A stretch of 64,000 bases of DNA from JBBSJT01 sp041691015 (GCA_041691015.1 JBEPVN010000001.1:1-64000), one strand, 5' to 3'. Shown: positions 8,734 through 17,851, counted from the stretch's first letter. The notes: generated by a model not told the origin, from the sequence alone. Made by a program: numbers and translations.

Positions 8734-9666
8734 TTATAGGTCTATAAGGACTAATTTCTCAACGTTTTTGTTCTTGGAGTCTTTAATTTCTTGTAAATAG
8801 AAAATAATTAGGCCTGTAAAAACAATCATCGCGGACAAATAAAAAGGCCATGTAATAACCTCTCCAAGGTAGAGCCACCCAAAAAATGCGGAAAAAAACG
8901 AAGTGGTAAAACCGGCAACAGACATGAATGTGGCAGAATATTTTTTTAATAATTCGCCGTACAAATTATAGCAAATAAAATTTGATATGATGATGAGTGC
9001 AAATGCGGACATCAAAAATGGCATCCATGAAGAAACGGGCAATGGATCCCATGTTTCTGCAAGTGTTGAATGAAAAAGAGCCATTGCACCGCCGATCAAC
9101 ATGCTAAGACCGTTTGCCATAAAGGGAGTGTAGCCATTTTCTTTGACAAGTTGGCCAAGTAAAATCCAGCCATAAACACTTGAGATCACTGCGCCAATTA
9201 CTGAAAGCTCGGCAAAAGATAAGTAAAGCAAATGTCCTGTTTGTTCTTCCACTGCAGTCTGGCTTAACAGGATAGGAATAAAGCCTGCAAATCCTATAAG
9301 GAGGCCAACCCACTTTTTTAAGGAGAGTTTTTCAGAAAAAATGGCATAAGAGAGAATTGCAGATACAAAAGGCGAGAGGCTATAAATAAAGCATGTTTTA
9401 AATGAAGTTAAATGTTTTAAGCCCCAGAATTCAAAGACGTTAGTCAGGTAAATATTAAAAAGCGCTAAGCGGAAAATACGGAAAAAATGTTCTTTTTTGA
9501 ACGTGAAAGATTCCCGGTAAAAAATGTATTGGAATGCAAGCATGAGAATACCTGCAAGCATCATACGTGTTCCAACAAAGAAGAGAGGTTCTGAATATTC
9601 AAGACCTGTTTTTGCGATTGTAAAAACACTTGCGAAAAGAGCGTAGAGTAGGATCACATAAAACAT
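8734..9666 (-). CDS. EamA/DMT-superfamily transporter
   Basis: It is an inner-membrane permease of 310 residues with about ten hydrophobic segments in two homologous halves, as in the drug/metabolite transporter (EamA) family. The first half ends near SYAIFSEKLSLKKWVGLLIG, and the second near FFGWLYLGEVITWPFYLSA. Both are the typical EamA repeat endings. The start codon overlaps the stop of the upstream TPR gene (TAATG). The substrate cannot be told from sequence; chlamydiae use DMT carriers for metabolites such as S-adenosylmethionine, which makes a nutrient role plausible. Confidence 0.82.
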   Translation of the reverse strand: MFYVILLYALFASVFTIAKTGLEYSEPLFFVGTRMMLAGILMLAFQYIFYRESFTFKKEHFFRIFRLALFNIYLTNVFEFWGLKHLTSFKTCFIYSLSPFVSAILSYAIFSEKLSLKKWVGLLIGFAGFIPILLSQTAVEEQTGHLLYLSFAELSVIGAVISSVYGWILLGQLVKENGYTPFMANGLSMLIGGAMALFHSTLAETWDPLPVSSWMPFLMSAFALIIISNFICYNLYGELLKKYSATFMSVAGFTTSFFSAFFGWLYLGEVITWPFYLSAMIVFTGLIIFYLQEIKDSKNKNVEKLVLIDL

Positions 9667-11447
9667 TAGTTAGGCTTTGGTTCAATTATTTTTAAAATTT
9701 TTAAAATACTCGGGCTCGGATTTTGTATGAGTTTTAAATTGTTTAAGGCAATGGCAAAATTTCCAAGTTCAAAAGCGCTTAAACCGGCAATTTTACAAGC
9801 TTCTTTGTTGTGTGGATCTATTGCTACAACAAAAGAGGCTCTTTCATAAGCTTTATCGTAAAGGGACCTTGAAAAAAAGTAGCTTGCATCATCAAGCAGC
9901 TGATTTTTTTCTTGTTCATCATATATGTTAACAGCTTTCAATTTCAAGGTTTTTACGATGTGCAGGATATGGAAGTACTCATGGACGAGGTCTTCCTTTA
10001 CGGCTTTTTTATGGATGAAAGAGACCGTGGTCTCCAAAGCTTCTAAAACAGCGGTTTTGTTCTCCGGAATTTCATAGGCTGCTTCAAAAAGCATTGTGGC
10101 TTTGTTATATTCTTTTTCAACAAGCCATAATACTTTGGCGCTGTTTACTAATTTTTTTGCGAAATGGACTTTGTTTGCTTGAGACTTTTCAAGAGGCTTC
10201 CATAAGTTGATGCAGCTTAAAATACTTTCTATTTTGTCTTTATTGCTTAAAACCATTTCAAGACTAAAATCTGCTATTTCTGTAACAAACGCATCATTTG
10301 TAAAGGTGCAGTCTGAATTTAAACTTTTGTTTAGATGGATATGTTGGACAAGCTTTTCAAAATCTTTTTCGCGAAGCTTTTTTTTCATCATTTCACTGAC
10401 ATTGTAAAGCAGCTTGACATGAAGATCTCCATCTGTTTTATTTATGAGATTCAAGGCCTCAACAGGTGTCTTAAGAGCCAATTTTTGATCGATTACTTTG
10501 GATAGACAAGAGGAGCAAGAGTTCACATTATCGATCCAAAAAATTTCATCAAGAAAGGCGAAGTTATGGGAAAATCGGTTCCAATCATTTGTTTTTGCGT
10601 AGTTGAAAAAATCTTGTTCTAATTCTAAAAGATTTGCTTTAAATTTATTAACAATAATTTCTTTGTTTTTAATTTTTTTTAATTCTAACAAATAGTTGGT
10701 TTCGTTTTTAAAAGGAGTATTGCAATATTCTTTTAAGTAGATATATGCCTTTAAAAAATAAATCGAATCTAATTCCTCATGCGTTAGCTTAATTTTTTGA
10801 TTATTGTCCAACATTTGATGAGCGAGGTTAAACCTGTTAGTTTCAATCAGGCAATGGATGATCTGAAATTCAAGAAAAATCTTGGTAAATTGTTTTTCAA
10901 AAGAGCACTTCATCCAAGGGGATAATGAAAAAAAAGTTTGATGCTTTTGGAAAAAGGCAAGCGCCTTTTCATGATCTTTCTCTAAGAGAGCCTCAATTCC
11001 TTTGAATAAGTCTATATATTGGCTGGATTTTCCTAAATTTTTATTGGAATTTTGGAGCTGCTTTAAACAAAGCATTTCATCTTTTAGAGTTTTTAGGTCA
11101 TTTTGAAGATAAGCATTAAATGCTAAATTTAAGTGAATTTCTAATAATTCTTTGAAATTTTTGCCAATTTTATGAGGTTTTAGGGCTTTTTTGAAGAAAA
11201 ACGTCGATTTTTCAATATTTTTGTCTTCTCTTAAAATATAACCTTGAAAAAGAGGGTATTTATAAGAATTTGAATCTTTTTCTAGTTCTTCGGTAAAAGC
11301 AAATGCCATTTTATAGTTGGATTCTTTAAAAAAAAGGTAAGCCTTATCATCGCCGCTTGTGGAATCAGAACCAATAAGCAGAATGACTGTAAGAGCGTAT
11401 ATAGAAATAAGGCCTGCGCAAATAGCAGCTTTTATATAAGACGTCAT
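9666..11447 (-). CDS. TPR-like repeat protein with N-terminal membrane anchor
   Basis: The large helical protein (593 residues from the ATG at 11447; an upstream ATG at 11468 would add 7) has one N-terminal hydrophobic segment (about 5-25) acting as anchor or uncleaved signal. Degenerate TPR/SEL-like helical pairs then run to the C-terminus, for example AYERASFVVAIDPHNKEACK and GLSAFELGNFAIALNNLKLI. It heads the minus-strand cluster that continues with the DMT transporter. It has no catalytic motif; a scaffold role in the envelope is the most that can be said. Confidence 0.6.
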   Translation of the reverse strand: MTSYIKAAICAGLISIYALTVILLIGSDSTSGDDKAYLFFKESNYKMAFAFTEELEKDSNSYKYPLFQGYILREDKNIEKSTFFFKKALKPHKIGKNFKELLEIHLNLAFNAYLQNDLKTLKDEMLCLKQLQNSNKNLGKSSQYIDLFKGIEALLEKDHEKALAFFQKHQTFFSLSPWMKCSFEKQFTKIFLEFQIIHCLIETNRFNLAHQMLDNNQKIKLTHEELDSIYFLKAYIYLKEYCNTPFKNETNYLLELKKIKNKEIIVNKFKANLLELEQDFFNYAKTNDWNRFSHNFAFLDEIFWIDNVNSCSSCLSKVIDQKLALKTPVEALNLINKTDGDLHVKLLYNVSEMMKKKLREKDFEKLVQHIHLNKSLNSDCTFTNDAFVTEIADFSLEMVLSNKDKIESILSCINLWKPLEKSQANKVHFAKKLVNSAKVLWLVEKEYNKATMLFEAAYEIPENKTAVLEALETTVSFIHKKAVKEDLVHEYFHILHIVKTLKLKAVNIYDEQEKNQLLDDASYFFSRSLYDKAYERASFVVAIDPHNKEACKIAGLSAFELGNFAIALNNLKLIQNPSPSILKILKIIEPKPN

Positions 11448-11583
11448 GAAAAAAAATCCTTTTGTCAATATGATATTCTAAATTTTATTAAGATTCAATA
11501 AAAAAGTAGCTTAAATAATTAATAAAATTGTTATAATAAAACTAAGGTATTATAGTTATTAAATCTAATAATGTGGTGTCTCA

Positions 11584-12273
11584 ATGCAAAAATCAAAAAT
11601 CGTATTAATAGAAGATGAAGAAGATACTGCAATTTTAATTAAACTGCAGGCTGAAATTTTAGGGTATAAGATTATTGTCGAGGTAGATGGTCTTAATGGA
11701 TATGGATTAATTGAAAAAGAAAGACCGGATCTTATCATTTTGGATGTCTCTTTGCCGGGATTAAGCGGTCTTGATATTTGCCGTAAGTTAAAGAGCGATG
11801 ATGAGCTAAAAGATATTCCTATCATCCTGATATCCGATAAAACAGATGAAATAGATATTATTTTAGGATTGGAGCTTGGGAGTGATGACTATGTGACTAA
11901 GCCTTTTTCTCCAAAAGTGCTATTTTCGAGGGTTAAGGCAATTCTTAGACGGAAGGAGTCCTCTTTAGTAAAAGCTCCAAAACTTATTGAATTCGGACCG
12001 TTTATCCTAGAAGCTGACCATTACATCGTGAGACGGGGAGATAGTGTCATTGCGCTTACTCTGTCTGAATTTGGGATCTTAAAAAGACTTCTCTTAAATA
12101 AAGGTAAAGTTTTAACCAGAAATCATCTCTTGGATGACATTCAAAATAGCGATGCTTTCGTGGTTGACCGCAACATTGATGTGCATATTGCTTCCTTACG
12201 CAAAAAACTCGGCAAAGACTTCGATTCCATCAAGACTGTCCGCGGCGTCGGTTACCGCTTCGTAGAAAGCTAG
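11584..12273 (+). CDS. OmpR/PhoB-family response regulator, orphan
   Basis: This DNA-binding response regulator has 229 residues. The receiver domain (1-120) has the acidic pocket E10-D11-E12, phospho-acceptor D54 in LIILDVSLPGLSG, S84 and K106 in YVTKPFSP, so it should be phosphorylatable. The C-terminal winged helix (about 130-228) ends with the usual DVHIASLRKKLG and VRGVGYRF. No histidine kinase gene is adjacent. Chlamydiaceae have a related regulator, ChxR, which has lost the acceptor Asp; this one has kept it. It is transcribed alone, with AT-rich sequence and a TATAAT at 11532-11537 upstream. Confidence 0.9.
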   Translation: MQKSKIVLIEDEEDTAILIKLQAEILGYKIIVEVDGLNGYGLIEKERPDLIILDVSLPGLSGLDICRKLKSDDELKDIPIILISDKTDEIDIILGLELGSDDYVTKPFSPKVLFSRVKAILRRKESSLVKAPKLIEFGPFILEADHYIVRRGDSVIALTLSEFGILKRLLLNKGKVLTRNHLLDDIQNSDAFVVDRNIDVHIASLRKKLGKDFDSIKTVRGVGYRFVES

Positions 12274-12329
12274 ACCAAAAAAGCCGTCTCTGTTAAAAAA
12301 AGCTTGCACCATTTTGGATTGAACAGAAG

Positions 12330-12349
12330 CCCCCTGCTTAAGCTGGGGG
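12330..12349. terminator. GC-rich hairpin after response regulator gene
   Basis: Five C (12330-12334) face five G (12345-12349) across an inner GCTTAAGC palindrome, between the convergent response regulator and NFACT genes. There is no long T run, so termination is only likely. The GCTTGCACC motif (12302-12310) lies just before it. Confidence 0.35.
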
Positions 12350-12364
12350 ATTATTCACGAGGTT

Positions 12365-13252
12365 CTACTCTTCTTTTAAGTTGCGGATAGAGTTGATGCG
12401 CTCCTTATCGATGCGGAGGGAAATGATTTTTTGCTTTGATATTTGGACTTTGCCGTCTCTTTTTTTACCGAATCTGGAAACATATTTTTTCTCTGTTAAA
12501 CACACCTCCGCAAACGTTTCATCTTTTGCCTTACTATAAAAGCAAGCAAGCGCTGCAGCATCCAGAATGGTTTCAGCATCCACTTCAGAGCCTTTTTTCC
12601 GCACAATGACGACATGGGAGCCTGGATAATCTTTCACATGCAGCCACAAATCAGATCCTTTTGCGTATTGAAATGTCAAAGCATCATTTGCTTTACTGCT
12701 TTTGCCGACAAGGATCTTAAAACTGGCTTTTGATTGATACTCTCTGTAGGGTAGTGGGGGAGCGTTTTTTTTCTTTACAGCTTTTTTTTCGGGAAATAGC
12801 AAACGAAGTTCTTTTATATCCTTGACAAGTTCCAGCTTATTCAAGGCTTCTTGTGCGGATTGAAGGCGGTTTTCAGTATGTATAATCTGTTTTCTTTGGT
12901 GTTCAATCCCGTTTTTTAATTTTTTTGCTTTTTTAAAATAAGCTGTAATCTGATCCTTAGGGCTTTTTTTAGGGTCTAGAACAAGGGAGATTTGTTCGTT
13001 GTCCAATTCCCAGTCTGAAACTATGATTTGATCCATCCCTTTTTTTAAAAGAGAAAAATGAGCTTGCAAAAGAGTAGCCTCATGATGGAATTTTTCCCAT
13101 TTAAGGCAATCGTTTAAGCTTTCTACTGATTTTGCATAACTTTTGTTTAAGCGCTTTATCAAAGTGATCAGGGAGGCTTTAATAAACTGTTTCTTTTTTT
13201 CAAAAGCTATTTTTAGTTCATCGCAAGCTGAAAATTCATTTTTGTGATCCAT
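12365..13252 (-). CDS. NFACT-R domain protein (RqcH-like) lacking NFACT-N
   Basis: The 295-residue protein has a coiled-coil middle region (about 10-160) and a C-terminal NFACT-R domain (about 175-290), with the signature SDLWLHVKDYPGSHVVIVRK. This is the family of bacterial RqcH/Rqc2, which binds obstructed 50S subunits and adds alanine tails in ribosome rescue. Usual members have about 550 residues, and the N-terminal NFACT-N/HhH part that recruits tRNA is absent here. Directly upstream lies tRNA-Arg on the other strand, so there is no room for the missing domain. It may be a reduced, scaffold-like version. Confidence 0.75.
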   Translation of the reverse strand: MDHKNEFSACDELKIAFEKKKQFIKASLITLIKRLNKSYAKSVESLNDCLKWEKFHHEATLLQAHFSLLKKGMDQIIVSDWELDNEQISLVLDPKKSPKDQITAYFKKAKKLKNGIEHQRKQIIHTENRLQSAQEALNKLELVKDIKELRLLFPEKKAVKKKNAPPLPYREYQSKASFKILVGKSSKANDALTFQYAKGSDLWLHVKDYPGSHVVIVRKKGSEVDAETILDAAALACFYSKAKDETFAEVCLTEKKYVSRFGKKRDGKVQISKQKIISLRIDKERINSIRNLKEE

Positions 13253-13329
13253 AGTGAGATAAAAATATCATAACCGTATTTTTTGTTCTTGATAAAAAAC
13301 TCATAATCAGCAATAATCTTGAATTCTTT

Positions 13330-13403
13330 GCACCGGTAGCTCAATTGGATAGAGTACTCGGCTACGAACCGAGAGGTTAGAGGTTCAATCCCTCTCCGGT
13401 GCA
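13330..13403 (+). tRNA. tRNA-Arg (anticodon ACG)
   Basis: The cloverleaf can be drawn by eye. The acceptor stem is GCACCGG/CCGGTGC, the D-arm contains AGCTCAATTGGATAGAGT, the anticodon stem-loop CTCGGCTACGAACCGAG has ACG, and the T-arm contains GGTTCAATCC. Discriminator A is at 13403. The CCA end is not encoded. ACG (read as ICG) serves the CGU/CGC/CGA codons. Confidence 0.95.
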
Positions 13404-13430
13404 AGTTTTCTTTAATCTTCAAGGCTTAAA

Positions 13431-14066
13431 ATGATCATTAAAGCCATACCTTCTGGACCCTTCGAAACTAACGCATACATCATATCCTGCAAAGAGACTT
13501 TAGAGTCAGCTATTATCGATCCCGCACCGGAATCTTATCCCTTAATCGTTAAGTATTTGAATGATAATGACCTAAAGCCTGTTAAAATCATTTTGACCCA
13601 CTCTCATTGGGATCATATCGCAGATGTTGCCCCTTTAATAGAGCGTTATAATATCCCTGTTCTGATCCATTCTGAAGATCTCCAAAATCTGGAATTTCCA
13701 GGATCCGATGGCCTACCTTGTTGGATTTCCTTTAAGGGCGTCAAACCAGACATTCTTTTATGCGAGGGAGATCTCATTGCTATCGGCAAGTTAAATTTTA
13801 CTGTTATCCACACTCCAGGACACACTCCGGGTGGTATTTGCTTATATAGTGAAAGAGAAAGAACACTTATATCGGGAGATACTTTATTCAAAGGCTCCAT
13901 CGGTAATATTTCTTTTCCAACTGCACGACCAAAGCTCATGTGGGCATCTTTGAAAAAGCTTGAAAAACTCCCTTTAGATACTGTTGTTTACCCAGGACAC
14001 GGGGAAAAAACGACCATAGGCTCAGAATCTTGGCTTTCTAAAGCAGAACAAATCTTCGGTAATTAA
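13431..14066 (+). CDS. metallo-beta-lactamase-fold hydrolase (glyoxalase II-like)
   Basis: This cytoplasmic 211-residue MBL-fold enzyme has the full metal set. The THSHWDH motif (about 61-67) supplies three His and Asp, and later ligands lie in HTPGHTPGGI, ISGDTLF and YPGHG. It is close to the YcbL/glyoxalase II-like group of small hydrolases acting on thioesters, but the substrate is not clear. It starts 27 bases after the tRNA-Arg gene. Confidence 0.88.
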   Translation: MIIKAIPSGPFETNAYIISCKETLESAIIDPAPESYPLIVKYLNDNDLKPVKIILTHSHWDHIADVAPLIERYNIPVLIHSEDLQNLEFPGSDGLPCWISFKGVKPDILLCEGDLIAIGKLNFTVIHTPGHTPGGICLYSERERTLISGDTLFKGSIGNISFPTARPKLMWASLKKLEKLPLDTVVYPGHGEKTTIGSESWLSKAEQIFGN

Positions 14067-14092
14067 TAATATTAAACTCCTTTTAATAGCAG

Positions 14093-14122
14093 TTGCTATA
14101 TTAATTTATTATAAAGTATAAT
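14093..14122 (+). promoter_or_regulatory. candidate sigma66/sigma70-type promoter
   Basis: TTGCTA (14093-14098) and TATAAT (14117-14122) are spaced by 18 bases, upstream of the SH2-like membrane protein gene. The region is very AT-rich, so chance matches are possible. A good ribosome binding site (GGAG) lies 6 bases before the ATG at 14158. Confidence 0.4.
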
Positions 14123-14157
14123 TATTATATAATAATTTAGTTTATTTGGAGATTTAT

Positions 14158-15780
14158 ATGCGGGTAAATCCTAATGATGAAGTAAATAAAGCTCTTAATG
14201 TCATTCATTCTTTTGTAACAAAGAAAGATGTAGACATGACTCCGAGCGCTAAACTTCCAAGGTCTCTAGTCGTTCAAAGAGAACTTCAAGCAAAACCTAC
14301 TCAATTCAAAGAAAAAACAACAGAATTTATGCAAAGAACTGCAAAAACAGTTCTTGGGACAGCTCTCGTAATCGGGGGTGTTGCAGGAACTCTCGTGCTT
14401 TTTCCTTTGGGGCTTTTGGCATCAGCTGCTGGTTACACTCTTGGTAAAGCTGTCAAAGAAATTCATAAAAAAGTATCTCATCAGCCAATCATCCATAAGG
14501 GAATGAACCGCGCACCAAGGATTGGAACTATTGTTTTTGCTACTTTAGGCACGGTTGGATTTACAGCTATAGTTTACATGGGTTTAAGATTATTAAGAGA
14601 CGCTCTTAATCCAAAACCAGAAGAACAAAAGAAAACTGGAGTTACCCCTGCAAGTGTAATTAAATCGATTTCACAAGAAAATAAGGATCCTCGTGATTTT
14701 GATCCCGAAAAATTATTAATGGAACCTGAATTGCTCATGGAAAAAGAAGGGCTTGACCTTTTTACTAAGAAAAATATCACGCCTTTAGAGGATAATCAAA
14801 TTCTTTATAAAAAAGCTCTTACAGAGAGGGATGAGAAACGCAAAATATTGGAGCTTCCCCCCGGCTATTCAAGAGTTAATCACAAAGATATCGATGTTAT
14901 CCATATAGAAAATTCAAATGAGCTCTCAAAAAAAGATGACTATGAGAAATTGCCCCATGTGGCTAATATTTTTGTAGGTAATTCAAATGCAGAGGCCGGG
15001 GGAGATACAAATGAGATGGAATTAGAAGATCAATTATTAGATGAGTTAGAGATAGAACGTCAAGATAAAATTAATTCCAGGGAACTTGGATCTATAAATA
15101 AAACTTTGGTAGAAGGAAGTGTTTTTTATCATGGGGAACTCACCTTAAGCGCTGTTGAAGATAAACTTATGGAATTTCCACTAGGATCTATCTTAACCTA
15201 TTATGATGCAGATTTAGAAAATGTTGTTTTTTCTTATCTTTCAGATGATAAAGCTATGATCCATCATTTTCCGATGGATGCCGTGAATTCTTTTGAAGAT
15301 TCAAAAATAGCATTTGAGGAAAGTGGTTATAAATTTATACCAACAAAAACTGCCGCTGTAAGCAAATGGATCAGCGCTAAAAACTTGAGAATAGTAGAGA
15401 ACAGTTACCTCTATCACGGCAAAATGACAAAACAGGAAGTGAGTGAAAAACTAAAGAAATTGGAACCCTACTCTGCCATCATTTATTATGATAACACTTT
15501 AAAAGATGTAGCGATCGCCTCTAAAAATAGTGCAAATAAGGTGGAAGTTAAAGCGCTCTCTAGTCAAAAGGCAATAAATATTTATGAGCTTACAGAATTA
15601 ATTGAAGTGGGCGGGGTGCAGATCATGCCTTCTTTAGAAAAATTAAAAACGGAACTTGATCAAGTAAGAAATGAAATGAATTACGCAATCGATGAGAAAA
15701 ATGAGCCGGAATATCAAAAAGCATTCGTAAAATATGCGGAATTAGAGACCCAAATGAGAAAACTCGATAAGGAATTTTAG
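14158..15780 (+). CDS. membrane protein with two tandem SH2-like repeats
   Basis: It has 540 residues from the ATG at 14158, chosen because GGAG lies 6 bases upstream. Hydrophobic segments fall at about 64-96 and 121-146, giving an Inc-like membrane region. An acidic linker leads to two clearly homologous repeats of about 80 residues (about 317-396 and 413-491). They open with VEGSVFYHGELT and VENSYLYHGKMT and end with GYKFIPT and GVQIMPS. Their order of elements matches SH2 domains: YHG-x-hh-x-x-E/A-x-x-L, then GSILTYY, then strand and HH. The FLVR arginine position holds Tyr in both. A short coiled coil ends the protein. It is probably a host-directed effector. Confidence 0.65.
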   Translation: MRVNPNDEVNKALNVIHSFVTKKDVDMTPSAKLPRSLVVQRELQAKPTQFKEKTTEFMQRTAKTVLGTALVIGGVAGTLVLFPLGLLASAAGYTLGKAVKEIHKKVSHQPIIHKGMNRAPRIGTIVFATLGTVGFTAIVYMGLRLLRDALNPKPEEQKKTGVTPASVIKSISQENKDPRDFDPEKLLMEPELLMEKEGLDLFTKKNITPLEDNQILYKKALTERDEKRKILELPPGYSRVNHKDIDVIHIENSNELSKKDDYEKLPHVANIFVGNSNAEAGGDTNEMELEDQLLDELEIERQDKINSRELGSINKTLVEGSVFYHGELTLSAVEDKLMEFPLGSILTYYDADLENVVFSYLSDDKAMIHHFPMDAVNSFEDSKIAFEESGYKFIPTKTAAVSKWISAKNLRIVENSYLYHGKMTKQEVSEKLKKLEPYSAIIYYDNTLKDVAIASKNSANKVEVKALSSQKAINIYELTELIEVGGVQIMPSLEKLKTELDQVRNEMNYAIDEKNEPEYQKAFVKYAELETQMRKLDKEF

Positions 15781-16166
15781 CGCTGATTCATGTAATCATA
15801 AAAGTCAGCTTCATTTGTGATAAGAATGCTTTGATAAATTTCACAAAGCGGCTTGATAGCGTTTAAAATCCCATTTTCACCAACTCCTGGCATACAAATA
15901 GCAGTTACTTCAGGAATAAGTTTTTGCTCTTTCAAAAGATCCACACCGGCAAAATAATCTTCTCTGCTATAACCTTCTTCTTCTACACGTAAAAAAATCA
16001 AATTGCGTTTGTAAAGTATGGCTTGTATTGCAAAATAAAGACCCCGGCTTTCATCGGGGGGATTTCCAAAATAGGTGGAAAGATCGCGCAATGTTTTACA
16101 AAGATAAGGAGTTCGGTAGAGTCCTTTTTCGGCTTCTCCAAAGAGGGCTATGGTATAAGATTCCAT
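15777..16166 (-). CDS. conserved small protein of unknown function
   Basis: The 129-residue protein has alternating hydrophobic strands and helices: MESYTIALFGEAEKGLYRTP at the N-terminus, NLIFLRVEEEGYSREDYFAG in the middle and IYQSILITNEADFYDYM at the end. This suggests a compact alpha/beta fold, and no known catalytic motif is visible. It has no signal or membrane segment. It lies 57 bases downstream of eno on the same strand and may be read through from it. Its end overlaps the convergent SH2-like gene by four bases. Confidence 0.65.
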   Translation of the reverse strand: MESYTIALFGEAEKGLYRTPYLCKTLRDLSTYFGNPPDESRGLYFAIQAILYKRNLIFLRVEEEGYSREDYFAGVDLLKEQKLIPEVTAICMPGVGENGILNAIKPLCEIYQSILITNEADFYDYMNQR

Positions 16167-16223
16167 AATTTGTCTCCTGTAACTATCTATATTATAACAT
16201 TTTTTACAAAATTTTAAAATATC

Positions 16224-17525
16224 TTATATCACTGATTTATTGCTGTCTCCATATTGGGCAGTTCCTTCAAGCCCAGCTTCGATACTAAGTAGCCTGTTGT
16301 ATTTTGCCACCCTGTCAGTTCTTGAGAGAGAACCTGTTTTGATTTGACCGGCATTGGTTGCAACTGCGACATCTGCTATCATGGTATCTTCTGTTTCGCC
16401 AGATCTATGGGAAATAATGGTTGCTAAGCCATGAGTTTGGGCTAACCTGACCGTTTCCAAAGTCTCTGTTAATGTGCCGATCTGATTTAGCTTAATTAAA
16501 ATGGCATCTGAAACGTGCTCTTTTATCCCTTTTAACAAATATTTTGGGTTTGTGACAAAAATATCGTCTCCAACGATTTGGGCTTTTCCTTTTAATTCGG
16601 ACGTTAAAAGTCTCCAACCTACCCAATCATTTTCAGAAAGACCATCTTCGATCGAGTCAATAGGATATTTAGCACAGAGATTTTTTAAGTAAGCGATTTG
16701 TTCTACGGCTGTTCTTTCCTGATAAGGCTTATTATCCAGCATTTTTTTCTTTTCGATATATCTACCTGTTAATTTGTCATAAAATTCAGATGCTGCGCAG
16801 TCAAGAGCAATCGTGATATCTTTTCCAGGAGTATATCCAGCTTTTTCTATGGCTGCTAAAATAAGCTCGATTGCTTCTTCATCTGATTTTAAATTTGGAG
16901 CAAAGCCGCCTTCATCGCCAACAGATGTCGCATAGCCTTTTGCCTTTAAAATGCCTTTTAATGTGTGGAAAATCTCACATCCATAACGCACGGCCTCATG
17001 AAAACTTGGAGCGCCTTTTGGCCTAATCATAAATTCTTGAAAATCAAGAGAGTTATCGGCGTGGGCTCCCCCGTTTATGATGTTCATCATGGGGCATGGT
17101 AAAATATATGTATGGCAGCCACCGATATAGCGATAGAGAGGAAGTTTTGCTGTAAGTGCGCCAGCTCTTGCAACAGCAAGAGAAGCTCCAAGGATTGCAT
17201 TTGCGCCAAGACGCGATTTGTTCTCGGTCCCATCGCTTGCAATCAGCATCATATCGAGTCGTTTTTGATCAAAAACATGTTCACCGATAAGAATTTCTGC
17301 AATTTGTCTATTGACGTGTGATACTGCAAGCTTTACGCCTTTATTGAAATATCTTGACGGATCGTTATCTCTTAATTCATGGGCTTCATGCTCACCTGTC
17401 GAGGCTCCGGAGGGAACTGATGCTTCTGCTGTAATACCGGAATCAGTTGTAACCATGACCTTGATTGTCGGGTTACCGCGGGAATCTATAATTTCAATTG
17501 CTTTAACGGATCTTATATAAGACAT
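16224..17525 (-). CDS. eno: enolase
   Basis: It interconverts 2-phosphoglycerate and phosphoenolpyruvate in glycolysis. The 433 residues from the ATG at 17525 match the family. AGGA lies 9 bases upstream of this ATG, while an in-frame ATG at 17543 would add six residues. Visible motifs are SGASTGEHEAHELRD near the N-terminus, the catalytic-loop GDEGGFAPN, the metal ligands in ALDCAASEF and SIEDGLSENDW, and the C-terminal SHRSGETEDT. Confidence 0.97.
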   Translation of the reverse strand: MSYIRSVKAIEIIDSRGNPTIKVMVTTDSGITAEASVPSGASTGEHEAHELRDNDPSRYFNKGVKLAVSHVNRQIAEILIGEHVFDQKRLDMMLIASDGTENKSRLGANAILGASLAVARAGALTAKLPLYRYIGGCHTYILPCPMMNIINGGAHADNSLDFQEFMIRPKGAPSFHEAVRYGCEIFHTLKGILKAKGYATSVGDEGGFAPNLKSDEEAIELILAAIEKAGYTPGKDITIALDCAASEFYDKLTGRYIEKKKMLDNKPYQERTAVEQIAYLKNLCAKYPIDSIEDGLSENDWVGWRLLTSELKGKAQIVGDDIFVTNPKYLLKGIKEHVSDAILIKLNQIGTLTETLETVRLAQTHGLATIISHRSGETEDTMIADVAVATNAGQIKTGSLSRTDRVAKYNRLLSIEAGLEGTAQYGDSNKSVI

Positions 17526-17605
17526 TTTGTTGCATCCTTTCAATTATGTATATTAAATCCAAACATATCGAAGTAAGCGTTTATGTTCAAGGATAGATGA
17601 GTTTT

Positions 17606-17851
17606 TTAAGTGGAGCATTTTGCTTTGCCGCATGGGCAACAGGAAAAAGAGCCGTCATGCGGTTTTGCTTGTCCGTAATCGGTGATATAAAAGCCCGTTC
17701 CTTTAAAGCTTAAGCCGATGCCACCGCCAAAACCTCGTTCCAGGCTATCTTTTCCGCAATAGTGGCATGTTTTGAGAGGCTTTTCAGTAATTTTTTGAAG
17801 CGCTTCTGTTTTAGCTTCGCAATTTTTACATGTATAATCATAAGTTGGCAT
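17606..17851 (-). CDS. FmdB-family zinc-ribbon protein
   Basis: This short 81-residue protein has two CxxC knuckles (YTCKNCEAK and CHYCGKDS) and the conserved FmdB tail FKGTGFYITDYG. A Cys-rich extension CCPCGKAKCST follows, adding four more Cys. FmdB proteins are small putative regulators of unknown mechanism. It lies upstream of eno on the same strand (80-base gap) and downstream of a large palindrome that separates it from groEL. Confidence 0.8.
   Translation of the reverse strand: MPTYDYTCKNCEAKTEALQKITEKPLKTCHYCGKDSLERGFGGGIGLSFKGTGFYITDYGQAKPHDGSFSCCPCGKAKCST

Noticed and set aside
13213..13422. 69-residue frame crossing tRNA-Arg
   Set aside because: It reads through the tRNA gene on the opposite strand and into the start of the NFACT gene; not a plausible protein.
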